Shown: positions 43,001 to 58,000 of the stretch, piece after piece
Numbering within the stretch: the stretch's first letter is position 1
Layout of the letters: the number at the start of each line of letters is the position of its first letter
Notes under the pieces: generated by a model
What the model was told of the DNA's origin: nothing
Seen by the model: the letters and a program-made list of their open reading frames with translations, nothing else
Database searches by the model: none
Assembly (NCBI RefSeq): GCF_002775205.1
Contig: NC_036447.1
Span: forward strand, 9,412,501-9,476,500
DNA length: 64,000 nt
DNA from: Xiphophorus maculatus
Taxonomy: Eukaryota > Chordata > Actinopteri > Cyprinodontiformes > Poeciliidae
Direction: 5' to 3'
Made by a program: the position numbers and the translations under genes

Positions 43001-46000
43001 ATGAGGAAAATCACTGAGGTTCTGATTCTGCATTGCTGTCTGCTCAGCTGCTGATGCAAACATGTTGCAGGCAGTGCTCAGGTTGTTGCAAGCAGCCGAT
43101 TTGGAGTTCCTACTGGACAAAGAGTGGAACTTCTTTACCTTTACCATTTGTGCTGAAAACATACAGCCTTTCATCCCCAAACAAAATTCACCACCTTGAT
43201 GTAATAAAACAAATGAGTAAGGATCTCCCATTGGGTAATTACTGCATAGATGATTATGTTTTAGCTGGCAGCAAGTTATTTAACTCGAACTGACGCAGTG
43301 AGGGGCTTCTCATTTCATTCCCAACAGTGTCTGAAGACAGCTACTGCACCTGTGAAAAACAATTGTTAATCTTTTTCAAAGGGTCAAATTGTTGGTGTGC
43401 ATCAAGTAAATTTTAATTTCAGGTGACTTGCAAGTTTCTAAACCTGAGTTATGAATTGTCTAAGTAATTGTTGTACACTGTAAAGATAGAGGTGAACCAT
43501 CAAATTTGCCAGATAAATGTTTGGAAATCAAATTGTGAAAAAGTAATCATGCTGACCACTTAAATGATTCTCAGTCTAGCTGTTCGTTTTAGCCTCTGGA
43601 TCCATAGAATCTGGATTTGTAGCCAAGGAATGCCTCAGGAAAGTTATCCTCTCTCAATAAGACTGGAACTGTTTATCCGCTTCCTACCTTTCCTGAATTC
43701 ATGAACTAGTTTTTTAATTCTACATTCATGGTGACCAGACCATCAGCTTATATTGAGTAGCATTGCATAACACATGAATGTGAGCACATGGGAAAGGCAG
43801 TTCAGTAATGTTAATCCTCCCTTAAATCGGTGCTCACTAAACCCATTTCATTGGGAAGTCATGGTGTTCGGCACAGTGACCTTTTATGGACCAAGAGTTT
43901 CTTTGAATACATGGGAAAAAAATTATTCTTTTTGCAACGTCTGCCTTGCTCATTAAAATAGCTTTGCTTACTAGTTAAGGAACTTTTTTCCTCTTGACCT
44001 GCTAGATTGCAGTTGAACAGAACTAGTGCTGCCTGGGAGACAAGGCTGATTAGATAATATTAAAGGTCTCATAACCGGTGTATTACATTACCCCCCCAAC
44101 CCCCCAGGTCTCTGCACTTCTGAAACGAGAAGACGATTTCTTAACTGCTCTGATTTGCCTGGTGAGAAAACTGCCTAATTCAGTGAGTGCATGGTGTTCA
44201 CCACAGGCATTTTTATAAGTGCATTCCAGAGCAAGCACATTATAAATTGCATCTTTCTTACCCTACTGGCAGTAGGAGGATGGATTATTTGCTAATGAGA
44301 CAGCAGTGCCAATTAAACAAATAAGTACTTTTTGATTTTTAAAAGTTGAAGTGAGTTGAGTTTGGAGAGTTGAAAGGGAAAACTCCGGGACCCAAAGGTT
44401 GATGTATCTCTGTGAGCTTTTAGCGCAAGTTCTTCTGGGAGTTGAAAGAAAACGTTGGTGAATGCAATGAGTCGGTTGGAAGGTGGGGCGAAAATTGGAG
44501 GATGACAGATCCATGATCTGATGTGTTGATCAACAGTCTCCGTCATAGACTATCTAGTCTTATATTATTGCAATTTCCTGTTGTATGATGCAGGGAGTCA
44601 GCAATGCTGGAGTCAGATGACACTGTAAAGGATTATTCTTTGATGATTGGAGTTATTATCGTATGTCCTGGAATTTGTCCCAACTTATTCAGCTTGATTT
44701 GTCACAACTTCCTTTCTTTTTTCAACTGAAGATTCTTACTAGAATCTTCAGATTGAGAGGTGAGAAGAGATTCTTCATGCGCTCTGGACTAAAAGGCAGT
44801 TTTAGCTCTTTCTGTCTGATGGAGTGTCTCAGCAATTTAGCCTCCTGTGGGGTCATCTGGGACTTCAGTCATTGACTTTCCCTGTGGGCTGTTGACTCAC
44901 CTGGGCTTCGTCAGGGTCCTATTATGAATCCTATGCGAGAGCAACAGGCGGACACGTTTGGATTAGATGTGAACCATTAACCCTTTGTATTTTTTTCAGA
45001 TGGCATTTTTTTTTAATTAGAATTATTATTATTATTATTATTATTATTATTTTTTTTTGTCAACTGTGGTCTAAAAGGACCTGATGCAGAAAGGAATTTG
45101 AAATGTTAGCAGTTTGTGTGAAATTGAGGTGAAGTCTACAGTTACCATTTGGTCACTCTCCCCCTTCAGTACTTAGCATTTTCTATTTCTCTACTCTGAC
45201 ACAGGTAAGATCAAAGCAGAGTAACCCCTGCCTCTGCCGGGACCCCACACTCAGCAACCTGAGGAAGTGACATTTTCAGGGTCGTGGGTTTTTCTCATTG
45301 AAGTGCAGCGTGAGAGTTCCAGAGAAGGCGTTTTAAAATATTTTCCAAAAAAAGTTATGCTGCAAAGGGAGTTAAAATATTTAATGTTAGAAGTGAAGCT
45401 CAATATAAAATTTAAGGTTTTTAAATGTCTTGATTGTTCACTGTACCTGCTGTTTACAAATCAGTTTTTCCATGCTCTGACTCAAATCTTTTGGAGTCGA
45501 GTCTAAATCTTTATGTCACAAGTCTAAGTCGATTGTGAAGTTTTTCATTTTTGAGTCTTCAGGGCACCACACTATGAGCTCTCTGGCTGCACTGCCAGAT
45601 CTCGGTGGTGTAAAAGTTGCTACTGTGGGGAGAATAATCAGATTTTGATATTTTCAGTATCAGTGAGATACTTAATGTCAGGTGAACATATTACAGTGAA
45701 GTTGCTTCTCTATATTCTTGGATGGAGCGTCTTGGATTTAGAAATGGTGGCATGTATGGAAATTTGTATTAGGGTAAGGATTTTCTTGAAAGTACACACA
45801 GATACTGCTGTTTTTAGCACAACTAGCTAAAAAGCAGCAAAATATAGTTAAAATGTCTCAATCACTATCTTTGTTTTAAAACATTAATAAAACTATGATA
45901 ATCACAAATATTACTGCCACTGCACTCCTCTGCTCTTAATTTGAATAATTAACGGTCACTCATGGCTGATGAGTAGAAAAATATATTTTAATGCTTTTCC

Positions 46001-49000
46001 CACATCTTATACAGCCATATTGAATTGCTTATAATATTTTTGAAAGTTTTATTAATTTTAGTGACTTAGTTCACCAAGTGAAACACATTATATAGCTTAA
46101 TTACACACAGATCTATGTTTTTAAGCCATTATTTCCATTAATTATGAGGATTTTCTGCTTATAGCTAATTGAAACCTTTTAAGATCTGAGTATTACATCT
46201 CATTAATAAACATTTTAAAAACAGAAATGTAGTTTTAATAAAAGGTATGTTTAAAACATGATTAAATGGTATTTTCAGAAGATACATATGACAGATGAGC
46301 CTCATTCTAATGTATTAAATATGGCTGTATTTAAAGATAAATCCATTTTGACTAAGACATTGGAAGGACAACGCTTTACAGGAACTCTTCTACAATATTC
46401 TGAGAGGTTTGAATGTCATTTAAAAAAGAAAAAATAGCTTTACATAATACTATCTGTATGGAAGATATACAAGGTCTGTTACATGTGGGCTTTTTAAGTA
46501 CATACAAGTCTTGTGCGTTGTTGGAATTAAGACATCTGTATATGTATTTCCTTACGTCATAAAAGGATAAGGCATAGTGAATTATGAAACTCTTCATTCA
46601 AGATTGTATATCCTTACATCTTATCTATGGCCTCTTCATCCTCACCTGCTCCCTTGAACAGCTTTCTTCTACAGAGACGAAATGTGAATTCTCTGGTGGA
46701 TGCTGTGAGTTATTCAGATGAAACCACCTCTGCTGGCTTCTTTTGTATTCCTTTGCATCTCTTGCAAGGCTCTACAGAAAAAGTCACTGAAAAGTGAAGA
46801 CATATTTCCCCTGGCTCACTTTGACAGAAGTCGGTAAATTTTATACAGCTTATTAATCTGTTGGAATCTAATGAAGTAAATTAAAAAAGACATGTAAATA
46901 GAGAGAGGGGAAGAAATGTCCTAGTTGAGATAAATTTGGGGACATCTTTTATTTATGAAAAATTGAATATGTTCCCCGAGGAGGAAAAACAGTCTCACAA
47001 AGAAGAGCTGTAAGTGGGAGCAGCATTAGTCCAGTGATTGATTTCATGTGAGGCTGCTGCAGGTACATCATCCTGACTCAGGCCCCGTGGCATGGACGGG
47101 CATTACCCGCCCACAGATTCAGCCGTGCCCCATACCGGACTGGAAGCTGTTTGTTGTTTTTACCTTAAAGTGGCCAACTCTCTGTTATTTCAATATCGAT
47201 TTGATACAGTAGGGGCTTCCGCACTTCCCATATCTGTGTCCTCTGTCATTTTTTTTTTTCAGCAGTTAAAACTGTTTAATCCGTTGTTAACACGTCGTAA
47301 CCTGTTTTTCTGAGCCGCCTTTAAACGCAACATGAGCGCTGAGACGCTCGCGCTGGGTTTACACCTGTGCGGCAGCGACGGAGACCTGCTGCTGCTGTGC
47401 AGAGCTGCGTAGGTCTGTGTCAGAATCATGGCAGCAAAACACAAAGAACTTTGCACAGTTTTTCCCCCAAACTAACCGACTGAGCTGAGTAATGCTGTTC
47501 AATACAGGTAATTGTAGCTAAAAGATGACTAGCTAATACCAATGCAGCACCTTAAGCTTGTTAACAGCTGGTAGGCCACTGATGTTGTTGTTTATGTTCA
47601 GCTACATAGATTCATTTTGCCCGCCCAAAATAAGAGGAGAACCTATACAGACAAAACACTTTCCTGTTCTCTTGAGTTTAGTCTAGTTGCTGAAGTCTAT
47701 CTCCTCCAGCTGACCTTGGATCAGGAGTCATCATGTCTCTAAATATTTTTCCTGCTTTCCTTTTATACGACTCAACAAAAAATTTTTTAATGTGTACACT
47801 TGCTCCCTCATTTTATCAGCTGAGAATACATACTAGGGCTGTTGTAAACGAATATTTTAGTAATCGAGTAATCTGTCGATTATTCTTACGATTAATCGAG
47901 TAATCGGACAAATAAATTGATAAAATATTGGTAAACCTAGCATAACACCAGTGTTACTATTGGATATCAACATCAGTCCAATTTTTTATATTTGAGCATC
48001 CCTAACAATAACTTTTTCGTAGTTTAGAAAATTAACCTGTAACAATAATAGCTCACTTTCTAAGTTAACCTGAAGAAAAGTTTCACAAAAATCTGAAATT
48101 ATATTAAATGTAATAATAAAAAGGCAGGCTCACAAATACTCTTATAAAAAATGTCTATGCTCCAGCTTTTAGTTCATGTGTTCATCTCCGATCAGTTTAA
48201 TAGATGAACTTCACCTTACCTCATACCTGTCAAGCTTTGGGTTTGAGAATACGGTAAATGTCACCTGGAGTGGGGGTCTTGGTGTGGTGGGGGACAGACG
48301 AATGTAAGTCCGGGCAGTAAAAAACGAAAGACCCGGGAGGGCAATACGGAATATTTACGGGAAAATGCTAATACGGGAACACAGCGGGAAAGGGGAATGA
48401 AAACAGTAGTTTCCCTGCCAAAACAGGAGACTTGACAGGTATGCCTTGCCCAGCCATTTATAGCTTTTGTGTCCTTGTTAACAACGGGATTTGACACCTC
48501 CGTTCGTCACACTCAGAAACTCATCTACCAGATATGTACCGTCACGAGGCGCTCTGCCACCCGTTTGTTGTGACTGAGATGATATGAAATTTATTGTGCT
48601 GTTCGTCCGTAATGCTACACTTACACTGTAAGCATCAACTACTCAGCCGCCCACCGTGTTCAGTCTACCTGCTTACCTGTATAAAGTTTCCTGTAGCGCT
48701 CTTCCCGCGGTTCGCTCTGAACCAGCAGCTCCCGGAGGAGGAAAGCTGCCGTACTCCAGGCATCGCTCCAGTCATTTTAAGGATTCTTACTGGTCCCCAA
48801 AAAACAATGAAAACCCGGGCATTATCATCAATCAATAAAATCCCCGTGGCCGAACTTTAAAATTGGACGGTATGCTACTAACACTTAGATTTCGTCAACA
48901 ACGTAGAGGCGGAAGTGAGAGTACTACCCAGGTACAAGGTTTGCTAAATAATAAAACATAAATTAACGAAGCTTCGAGGCAGATAAATTTTCCTCGAGGA

Positions 49001-52000
49001 ATTTTAATAATCGAGGTAGTCGAATCATTTGAGGAATCGTTTCTGCCCTAATACATACATTGATTATGGAATAATTTTAAATAATTTAATGCCATGTAGT
49101 TCATTTACATTTCCACCCAAAATGCTCAAATTAATGTGCTGCTCAGTAAGGACTTTCTTCTTCAAATAGTCCAGAAACACACATAAAGCTCTTTCTGTAT
49201 TGAAAGCATGAAATTAATTTAAATTGAAGAAGGAATACATTAACAGGAAGGAGATTTTTTTTTTACCATTTTAAAACCATTTTTACCATTTTTACCAAAC
49301 CATTTTAAAAATGATTTATTCTCTGACTTCCTTATAAATCTGATTCTGAAGTTATTCATTTTTTAATAAACATAAAGAATTAACATTTGAGTTTATTAAT
49401 GGTTTACAAAAGTTCAGATTTTGCAGCATATCTAGACTGACAGTGTTTCCAATGCTTGGTAATTGAACCAAGGCTGATGTCATGCACTTGGAATGCCAAC
49501 TTGAAGTCTTTTCTAAATAAGAATTTGTGATGACAGTCACCTACAGTATTATCAATCAGTCAAGTCAATCAAGTTTAGTTGTACAACACAATTCAGCAAC
49601 AAGGCAGTTCAAAGTGCTTTACATCATAAAAACACAAAAATACAAAGTCATTTTTGAACTTCTGATCTTTATCAGAAGAACTTACTGTACCAAAACCACA
49701 ATCACCCAAAACACTACCATCATTGAATAGGTTCCAGATTATGTGGCAGACTTTCTAACTAAATCCAGTCTCTGGGATTTTATAAAATGTTCATGTAGAA
49801 TTTCATTACAGCTGTTATAGTAAGTCTCTCTAGAAAATAATTTCCTTTTGGTAGTTTCTTAGCTGCTGCTTTTATCCTTCTACTAACTGCATTTTTAATA
49901 TCTTCACTTTTAATTTCCAACTTTGAGTTTTCCTGCTTTCGTAGCAACTTTCACGGCAACAAGAGAGGAGGGGCTGTGATTTGGGCAACTTGTTAGTGCT
50001 TTGGTGTTGTGTGTTCACATATCGGGAAAGATGAGAATTTGGAGTTTTCACTTGACACCTTATGCTTAAACAAGATTAATTATAACCTCTTGTGTTGTTT
50101 TTCTGTTAGTCTTGTCATTTCCATGCAGATTTCTTGGTTCAAACATGTACACAAGCAGCATAGTTTCAGAGTCTAAGCAATCAAAGAGTATTTCTGGTTA
50201 CTAACCTGAAACAAAGAGATCAAGGATTAATGGTATTAATACGATGTTAGTCTTTATAAAATATACTGATTAAAATCCAGGTCTGTGGTATACGCTACAT
50301 GCATAAGTTTGCTGCAGGAATGATCAGCAATGAAGAAAATACAGATCTTAATATGAATGACTGGCAAGTTCTGCATAAAAATAGTTTCTGATTGGCTATA
50401 TTTTATTTTAACACACGGCGCTTGCATAGAAAACATTTAAACTTGTTTTCCACTTTATAGAGAAAACCTCATTGTTCAAAAGAAAACCTGAAAATAAGAA
50501 TGTCCCACTTTCCCCAAGGTTGACTTCTCTTTACTTCAAAAGGTTACTATACACAATAACCTTTTTTTTTTCCAAGCAATGTATGTTTTTTAACATGAAC
50601 CATACATAGAAAATGTGGCAAAAACTAAGTTAAACCATGTTGTTTTGAGATGAACATGCACACTTATTGTAACACACTACATCTACATAGCGACAGGTCT
50701 TGCCATAGTCTGTAGACATTGGTGGTCTGACTTTTAACACGCTGTGGTTAGACACTTCATAAAATACAGCTGGTGGTGTTAGCATTCTCTGGCTGAGTAA
50801 CTGTGCCAAGACTTAAAATGTGGTAAATCTGTTGGAGCCTGAACCACTTTGAAAATATATATATATAAAAAGTTTTATTCATTTAAAGGGGAAGCTTTCT
50901 ACATCATTTGATAATGGTGTCTAAATCCACATATTGTTTCCCATCCACTTCACAAGGATTCACTGTTTCGTGTTGGTCAGATGAAATACCCTGATATTTG
51001 TGGTTGCAACGTTGCAAGACATGAAAAAGTGTATTAAAACTTTTGCTTTGCACTGTAGATTGAATGGACGATGTAAAAGCGAACTTTCAGGACTGAGACT
51101 GGAATGAGATCATGAAAACTCTACTGCAATAATTAAAATGAAGAGAGGACACCTTATTTCCCAGCGGCCACTCATACAGTCACTAAAACTGGCAGGAACG
51201 CAGCAGTAGTAATGAGGGTGAAATCCTCTGAGGGATTTAGCAGCCATCGTCACACATTGTTATCCGTATGATCAGCGTTTTATTCTCAGAACTGGTCCCA
51301 CTGGGAAAAACTGAAAAGAAATGTGGACAAATCTTTTGTTGTTTCAGGTGAACAAAAAGCTCTCTCTGGCTGGTTGTTCATTGTTTCCTGCTCCACGCCC
51401 ACCCTGCCAGGCTTTCAGTACTCATGTGGTTGTGTCTTCCTGTCAAACAGGACTTGTCACTGCTATGCAGTCGGACCTGTTCCTCTCACCTGTCTCTGCA
51501 CTGGTTTCACATTTATCACAAAACAATGCAAACAAAGATCTGCAACCATTAAAGGAATTGCACAAGTGATATTTAGAAGGGAATATCCATAGTATTTACT
51601 CCTCTGCTGCATTTTGTGTGTCTACCTCTGTTGGTGCTCATAGTTTTTTTTTTTTAAGGTTTTACTACAGCTTAAGTGCTAATGTGCCAGTGTGACAGAT
51701 TTTTCAGCGGGATAAAGGATTTTAGAAAACTGACCCAGACGTGTGGCTCAAACTAAAAGCCCCTTTAGACACTAACAGTAGTATAATTTCTCACTGTAGT
51801 GTGAGGGAAACATTTTTAAAAAGCCTGTTTTCACATGGATGCTAATGAACTACATAAAATAAAACCCATCAAATTAAAGAAGGATACATACATAATGTAT
51901 GTTTTGTTCTTACCAGTGAATCATTATAGCGAAAGCTGTTAAAGCTTGAATGGAAGGCATGCTGAAAGCTTGGTAGAATTCATCTGTACACTTTTATTTT

Positions 52001-55000
52001 AGATGCACCAGACATCTAAAATATAAACCAATATAAATTGGTTAATTTGAAATTTTATTCTTTTTGAGCCCCAACTGATTCAAACCTCTGATTTAGGTTC
52101 AGTTGATTCAACCAGGAAGTTTGTTTCTAATAGGAAATGAGATGGCCGTCTCTTAAAAGACAATGCGCAAGCTTAAAAAAAGAAAGTATACCCTTCTCAG
52201 TAATCAGCGGGAAACTTTATAGCAATCAAACATTTTTAGAACCGCTGGGCAGCTTTTTGCATTTTTCCACTGGCATTTTGATTACTTTGTTGAGGAGCGC
52301 CAGATATTTACATCTGCCATCACTCTAAACCCCCTACCAGGAGATTTATTATTTCTTGTCAGAAGAAACATATTGGTAAAATTACTTTAATTTTCCAGGG
52401 GTATGAATAAATTTAATTGTCTTTTCATGTCCAAGTCTTAAATGTTTGACCCAAGCCCACTTATATAAAGTGGCTTAAACTTAATTGAACAACCCTAACA
52501 ACCCAGGACCACAAAGGCTCCAGATCAACTAGAAGGCGTCGAAAAGACCTTTTTAGCATCAAGTTGGACTGAGTGCATGCCAAATGTGAAAAAAAAAATC
52601 TCTGCTGCACAATCTATTCTCTAGCTTGACTGGAGTTTGGAACTTCCCTCATAGAGGGATCAAATTTCTCATAGAGAAATGTTTTTTTGGTTTTTTTTTA
52701 AAGACAAAGTAAGGATTCAGTTATTTGGCTCAATGACAAAAAAAGTGATTAGAAGACTCAAGGTGTAGGAATACAGATTTCTTTGGCTTACTTTGTGTAT
52801 ATGAGTAATGCAATACAAAGTGCTTTGCAAACAATGAAGGGCAGGAGATAAAATACAACAACTGCATCAAAACATGAGCAAAGCATCAGATAACAGCAGA
52901 AAAACAAAATTAAGACATGATAGAAACGATAAAGCACTGTGTGACCTTTATGGCTAAGCTGCAGTCCTTTTGCAAACACTGATTCACTGCAATGATTTAA
53001 AGACTGGTGTAATGTGATCCATTTTTCTGATTTTGGGCACTTAGGATGAGTGGAAGCTGTTCCTTCATTGTTTTATGGAGGAATAGATACCATTACACTA
53101 ATCTAAGTTGTTGCAAATGAAAGTAAGCTTTTTTTTCTGTTTCCTGTTGGACACAAAATGTTAAAGTAGCCATCTGGTTATTAATAGACTTCATATGCTT
53201 GTTAAAAATTTAGATCTGAGTATTCTATTATTGCTTGCTCTGTGGTGTTTAATCCATCAGAGTTTATTTATGTTCTGGTTTCTGACCTTTCAATTTTTGG
53301 GAAGAAATGTATGACTTTTATGACTTCAATGAAACAATAAAGCTATCAAACCTAATTGCGGTGTAGCAGTTGTTAGGCTTGGTGTCCGCATCATCATACT
53401 GATGGACTATTTTGCTGCCTGTTGTACTGGTGCATTGCAAGAAGCAGATTAAATGGTGGAGGAAGACGACTTTCAAAGTCCTGGACATTTTGGACAAAGT
53501 ACAGATGTTCCACCAGGATAATGATCCTAAAGATAGTTTGGAGTGGATAACACTGAAATCCACACCTCTACTCCACTAAACATATATGTTGAAATGCAAG
53601 CTCAGTGCCAGGAAGCCACTGCGGTTGCACAATATTAGGGAATATAAAATTGTGATATATTTTCATATTGTGGCAGTGAATGAGCTTCAACCACATTTTC
53701 CTCAATTCTTTTTGTTTTTCATTATCACTAGAGCTTCCGATTGTTTACCATTTTTATCACTAAGATCTGTATCATATGTGAGCCAGATGCATCCAAATGG
53801 ACAAGTATTTTAACTTGCTTGAGTTTGAAATCATATCACCTGGATCATTATAACCTACCAAATATAGTGTCCAAGCAGTCCTTTGCTTTGGCGATGTTGC
53901 ACAGTGATGTTGCGATGACAGTTGCAATGCTTTAGATTGTGCAGCTCTTAACAAAAAGCACCCAGGTTACATGGACCCTATGAATTCTTCCAAAAAGAGT
54001 GATCTGGTTTGAAACTGTTACAGTTCATGGTGACCAAGACATTAAAGCAAATATAAGTGGTGAATTTATATATTTGAGCCTGAATCCATAACTTAGACCC
54101 TTTGTGGATTACAGAACATCCTCAATGACTTTAAGCTAAAAATAATTAAAATTGTATTTTTTTTCTTGTAGTCCAACCCCCAGAGGAACATTTTCAATAA
54201 ATTAGTTAAACTCCCAAAATTGACGTTTGCATAAATGAGTATATGAAACCTTAATTGTAAGTTTCCATTTCTTATATAGAGACTTTAAACATACAGCAAA
54301 AATCTTCAGCTATGGTTCAAGTGAGTATAAATTGTCAATGGCCAAATGTTATTTCTCCTAGTGGGGGATTTTTGCTAGTTTAAATTTAGAATTTTCTCAG
54401 ATTCTTCTTTTGCACATGATCTCTCTCAATCTTTTGCCGGATGCCAGGCACCAATCAGCTGTGCTGCTTCTTTTCTGATGGGTCCAACGCTTCTGGCAGC
54501 GATGATCGTCATGCTCCCCTGCTTCCTAAGAGCACAAACAGCCATACAGGGCCTATCCTCTGTAGAAGTGATAAATTCTCCCCCTTTCTTTCTAAACGCG
54601 TGACATCAACTCCTTTATTTCTCTAAATCAATATTTGCTGAGGAATAAACACCTCCAGCATGCAGATTAAACACACGGGAGAGAAAGGGAAAGAGAGATG
54701 ACTCCAGCCAAACCAGATTTGGCCGTCGGATCTCTGCCTCTAGCTCTTGTCCGAGGCTGCTTATTTTTCTGTGCTGCTTCTGTTTAGGCTCGCCAGCATC
54801 GCCATAGTAACAGCCACAGAGTGACGAGGCTGGCCGGCTGCACTTGGCACCGTTTAAAATGAAGTGGGTGCACGTAGCGCCCTGAGGGGGCAGTTCTGAG
54901 ATCAGAGAAAGATGCTTTGAAGCTGCATTTTGGCAACAAAAGAATGAGAAACCGTGAATAAAGTTTCATCAGTTTGTCAGGAGAAAGACACATGAAGCGG

Positions 55001-58000
55001 CACAAGTTAATGAAACAAAGAGGAGAGAAAGCTGATGAGTGGAAGAGGGCAGAGGAGCAGGGCTGGGTGTGCATGTGGGGTTTCCACCGTTATCTCCCAG
55101 CTCGCCTTGTTTCTATAAGCCAGGTCTGAATGGGCCGAATTAGCAGCTGCCCCCAGTTGAAAGAATAAAGGTGACTCAGCTGGTTTACTGCGCGGACAGC
55201 ATTTCTTTCATTCCTCCCCTCCTCTGGAATGCTTTCCCTTATCTCTCTCTGAGTCAGTCTGGACTTCGCTCTGTTGTTTCTCCATTTGTTTCCTCTCCCT
55301 TATTCAACCTCAAGTGATTTAAGGGTGCCTAGTTAGTTCTGTGAAGCAACAATATTACAATTAGCTATTGGGATTCTGATGCGTAAAACTAAGCATAGAC
55401 ATATTATAATTTTCTTAAATTTTCCAAATTTGGTAGCAAGCGAACAACGAACAAGCTGTGTGTTGAGGGTGTTAGTCTGCTGGGAAACAATGCTACCATA
55501 ATTAATATGTGGTGGTCCCACAACTTTCACACCATTAGATCAAGTTTTTTTGTTACCATAGAGATTTTAAATTGGCAAATTTATTTTTCTTACAAGTAAG
55601 AGTAAAGTGAGGCAGCTTTATGCCAGCCATCAGGCAACAGGTGGGGGAGGGGAAGCAATATGGTACTATATGCTTCAAACAGTCCTGTCAATCAGTAGAT
55701 TATCTCTGGGATACAAAGGACTTTAAAATTTACCCAAAATATTCCCTAATACTACTGACTTCCTACTTTGAATGCATAAAACTCTGTGATTTATAATAGA
55801 GGTGTAGAAAAAACACAATTGCTTTGTTGTGAAAATAAAATCTGTTTCACAAAGAATACAGCCAGAGTCAAGATGTTAGGCACTGTCAAACCTACAGTTG
55901 GTAACTACTAATAACATAGCTTCCTTTTGACGTTAAGATAAAGAGATATTTATTAGCTCTTACGAAAAAATGGATCTGATCATGTTTAGTTCAAAATGTA
56001 GCTAATGATCAGAACTCAAGAAGCTTTTCTGATGAGATGTGAAACGTTTTCAAGCAAACTGGTTAACACTGGAAAGAGATTCTTAAAAAAAAAATTGTTT
56101 ATATAAACTTACATTTTTTTAAAAATCGTAACAAACACTTAGAAATTAGGTGAGGATAAAAAACGTAATATGTGTTCAAGATAAATCAGTAAACCTAATT
56201 GCATCACTATGCTGCTAACAGTTATCTTAAATAAGAACTAATTATTAATGCAGTGACAGTACAGAGTGACACAGAGAGGTTAAACAGTTATGAATATACA
56301 ACTAAATGAGAGAATTCCTGTTCTGTAAAATATAAAATATCGGTTTAATGTTATGAGGACAATTTCATTGTAGTGCATTTAGATCATTATGACTGAACCA
56401 CTTCATAAAATCCACAGCATTCCAGTTTCCAATACTTTGGGGTAGAACTTGCTGTAAATCATCATAATACAAATGGTTTATGGCCACTTATTCATTCAGT
56501 GACTAATAAAATTTATTGGAACTACTAAAGTTTCTCTTTGTGTCAGACATTTCTACTTCATAAAAACAAGATCAATGCAAAGAGCAATTAATTAATTACC
56601 AACCCTTCAAATAATTACATATTTGGGATCTGGTATTTGGTTGTTAATAACTTCAAATGGAAGAGTGCCTTTGTTTTAAAAATCCTGCTCATACACTGCA
56701 TGCTGTCTTTTACCAGAGATTTACTGGTGCTGCATCATCTCTAAATACCAAGAGGGTGATCTGACTGCTTTTCCTTAAGCAGCCAGGAGTTATGTCTACA
56801 TCGGCTCGTCTAATTCACATGCTCTGCAGGAGACATCATCGCTTATCCTGCTGGAGACTGACAGCATCAAGCTGCTACCAGGAGCTGACTACTTCCACTC
56901 CACTGACAGATTCCCAGGAGCTCACTGAGCATAAACTGGGGTACACAGTTTCAGAAAACAAAAATGTACAGAGACAAAACTGTGGAGACAGAAGCTGCGT
57001 ACACATCATAGCAACATAAACATGCACTTCTGTCACCTACTCAATCAATAATTCATATTTTATATAGTTCTGGGTTGACAACACATCATTGTATGTCAAT
57101 TATTTGGCTTTTAACTAGAGGTTAACATAAACACTTTTGACCTTTTAAGCTGGCACCTTTCATAGCAAAGTGGGAATGAGAATATATATTTTGAACTTAG
57201 AACCTTTTTAATATGTCTCTGAGATGAATTTTATGAATAAAAGGAATCATGAAGTAAATCCACCACACAACAATAATTAGGTAAGATTGGAATCACACTT
57301 GCAAGAATAGACTTTTTAGCTCAAGTTCATGCATACCCCTCCCGTGAAATAACTGAGCAAATAGGACTGCATGATGTAATGAAAACATGTAATTTTAACA
57401 CTACTGCTGAACATGGCAATAACAATATATTTTTATGTTTGTTCCTTCATCATGTCCCACTATTTGTTGTAAACTTCAGCATCCCCACCACTGAAAGTAT
57501 ACTTGCATGTTAGTCGAGTTCAATTTTGACAAGTTCAAAGGAAAAATGTTGGATCTCGACATCTTGATTGTTTCCATCTGTTGGTTCTGCTCAAGGTTGC
57601 TGCAGTTCACCGGCTGAAGAAGCCAACACTCACAGACAGAGCTTTAGACTGCCACGAACGTGTCTCCGCTCATTTTTTGCCGAAGATGTTTATGTACTTC
57701 TATGCTGAAAGGAATATGGATACATAAGTTTCACCATGAAGCCCCTGCTGTAAGGCTGGTGCAAAATGTTAAACCTGAGGACTGATAACCAGCAGCGACA
57801 TTACAAAGAGTGCCATGGACTTATGTATGAAATGTCTTGGTTGAAAAAGTTACGTTGAGCATAAACAGGAAATTGCATTTCCCACTATTTTTACTCAATG
57901 TTGCTTGGCAAAAGTAAAAAAAAACTTCAAGATTTCTTGAAAACCAGTCCTGTACAATTGTGTGTGGTTTTTAGGCTGTGGTGGCAGTGATAGCGTAAAA

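Larger units (their letters stand above)
37690..47833. other. usp43 intron 2, left part
   Basis: Holds the Tc1-like remnant 38021-38800, the hairpin pair 40196-40242 and an (ATT)n tract at 45021-45050. No coding exon is recognised. The remainder is AT-rich and featureless by eye. Confidence 0.55.

Noticed and set aside
42989-43293. Overlapping frames of 80-86 codons on both strands
   Set aside because: No motif in either frame, and the frames contradict each other; treated as chance.
51321-51592. Two overlapping + frames (82 and 89 codons), one preceded by TTTCAG
   Set aside because: Considered as a usp43 exon, but neither frame resembles USP43, and exons 2 and 3 already join in phase 0 with matching sequence.
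56792-57019. 75-codon + frame in usp43 intron 2
   Set aside because: No recognisable domain, splice context or neighbour supports it; the length is within chance expectation.
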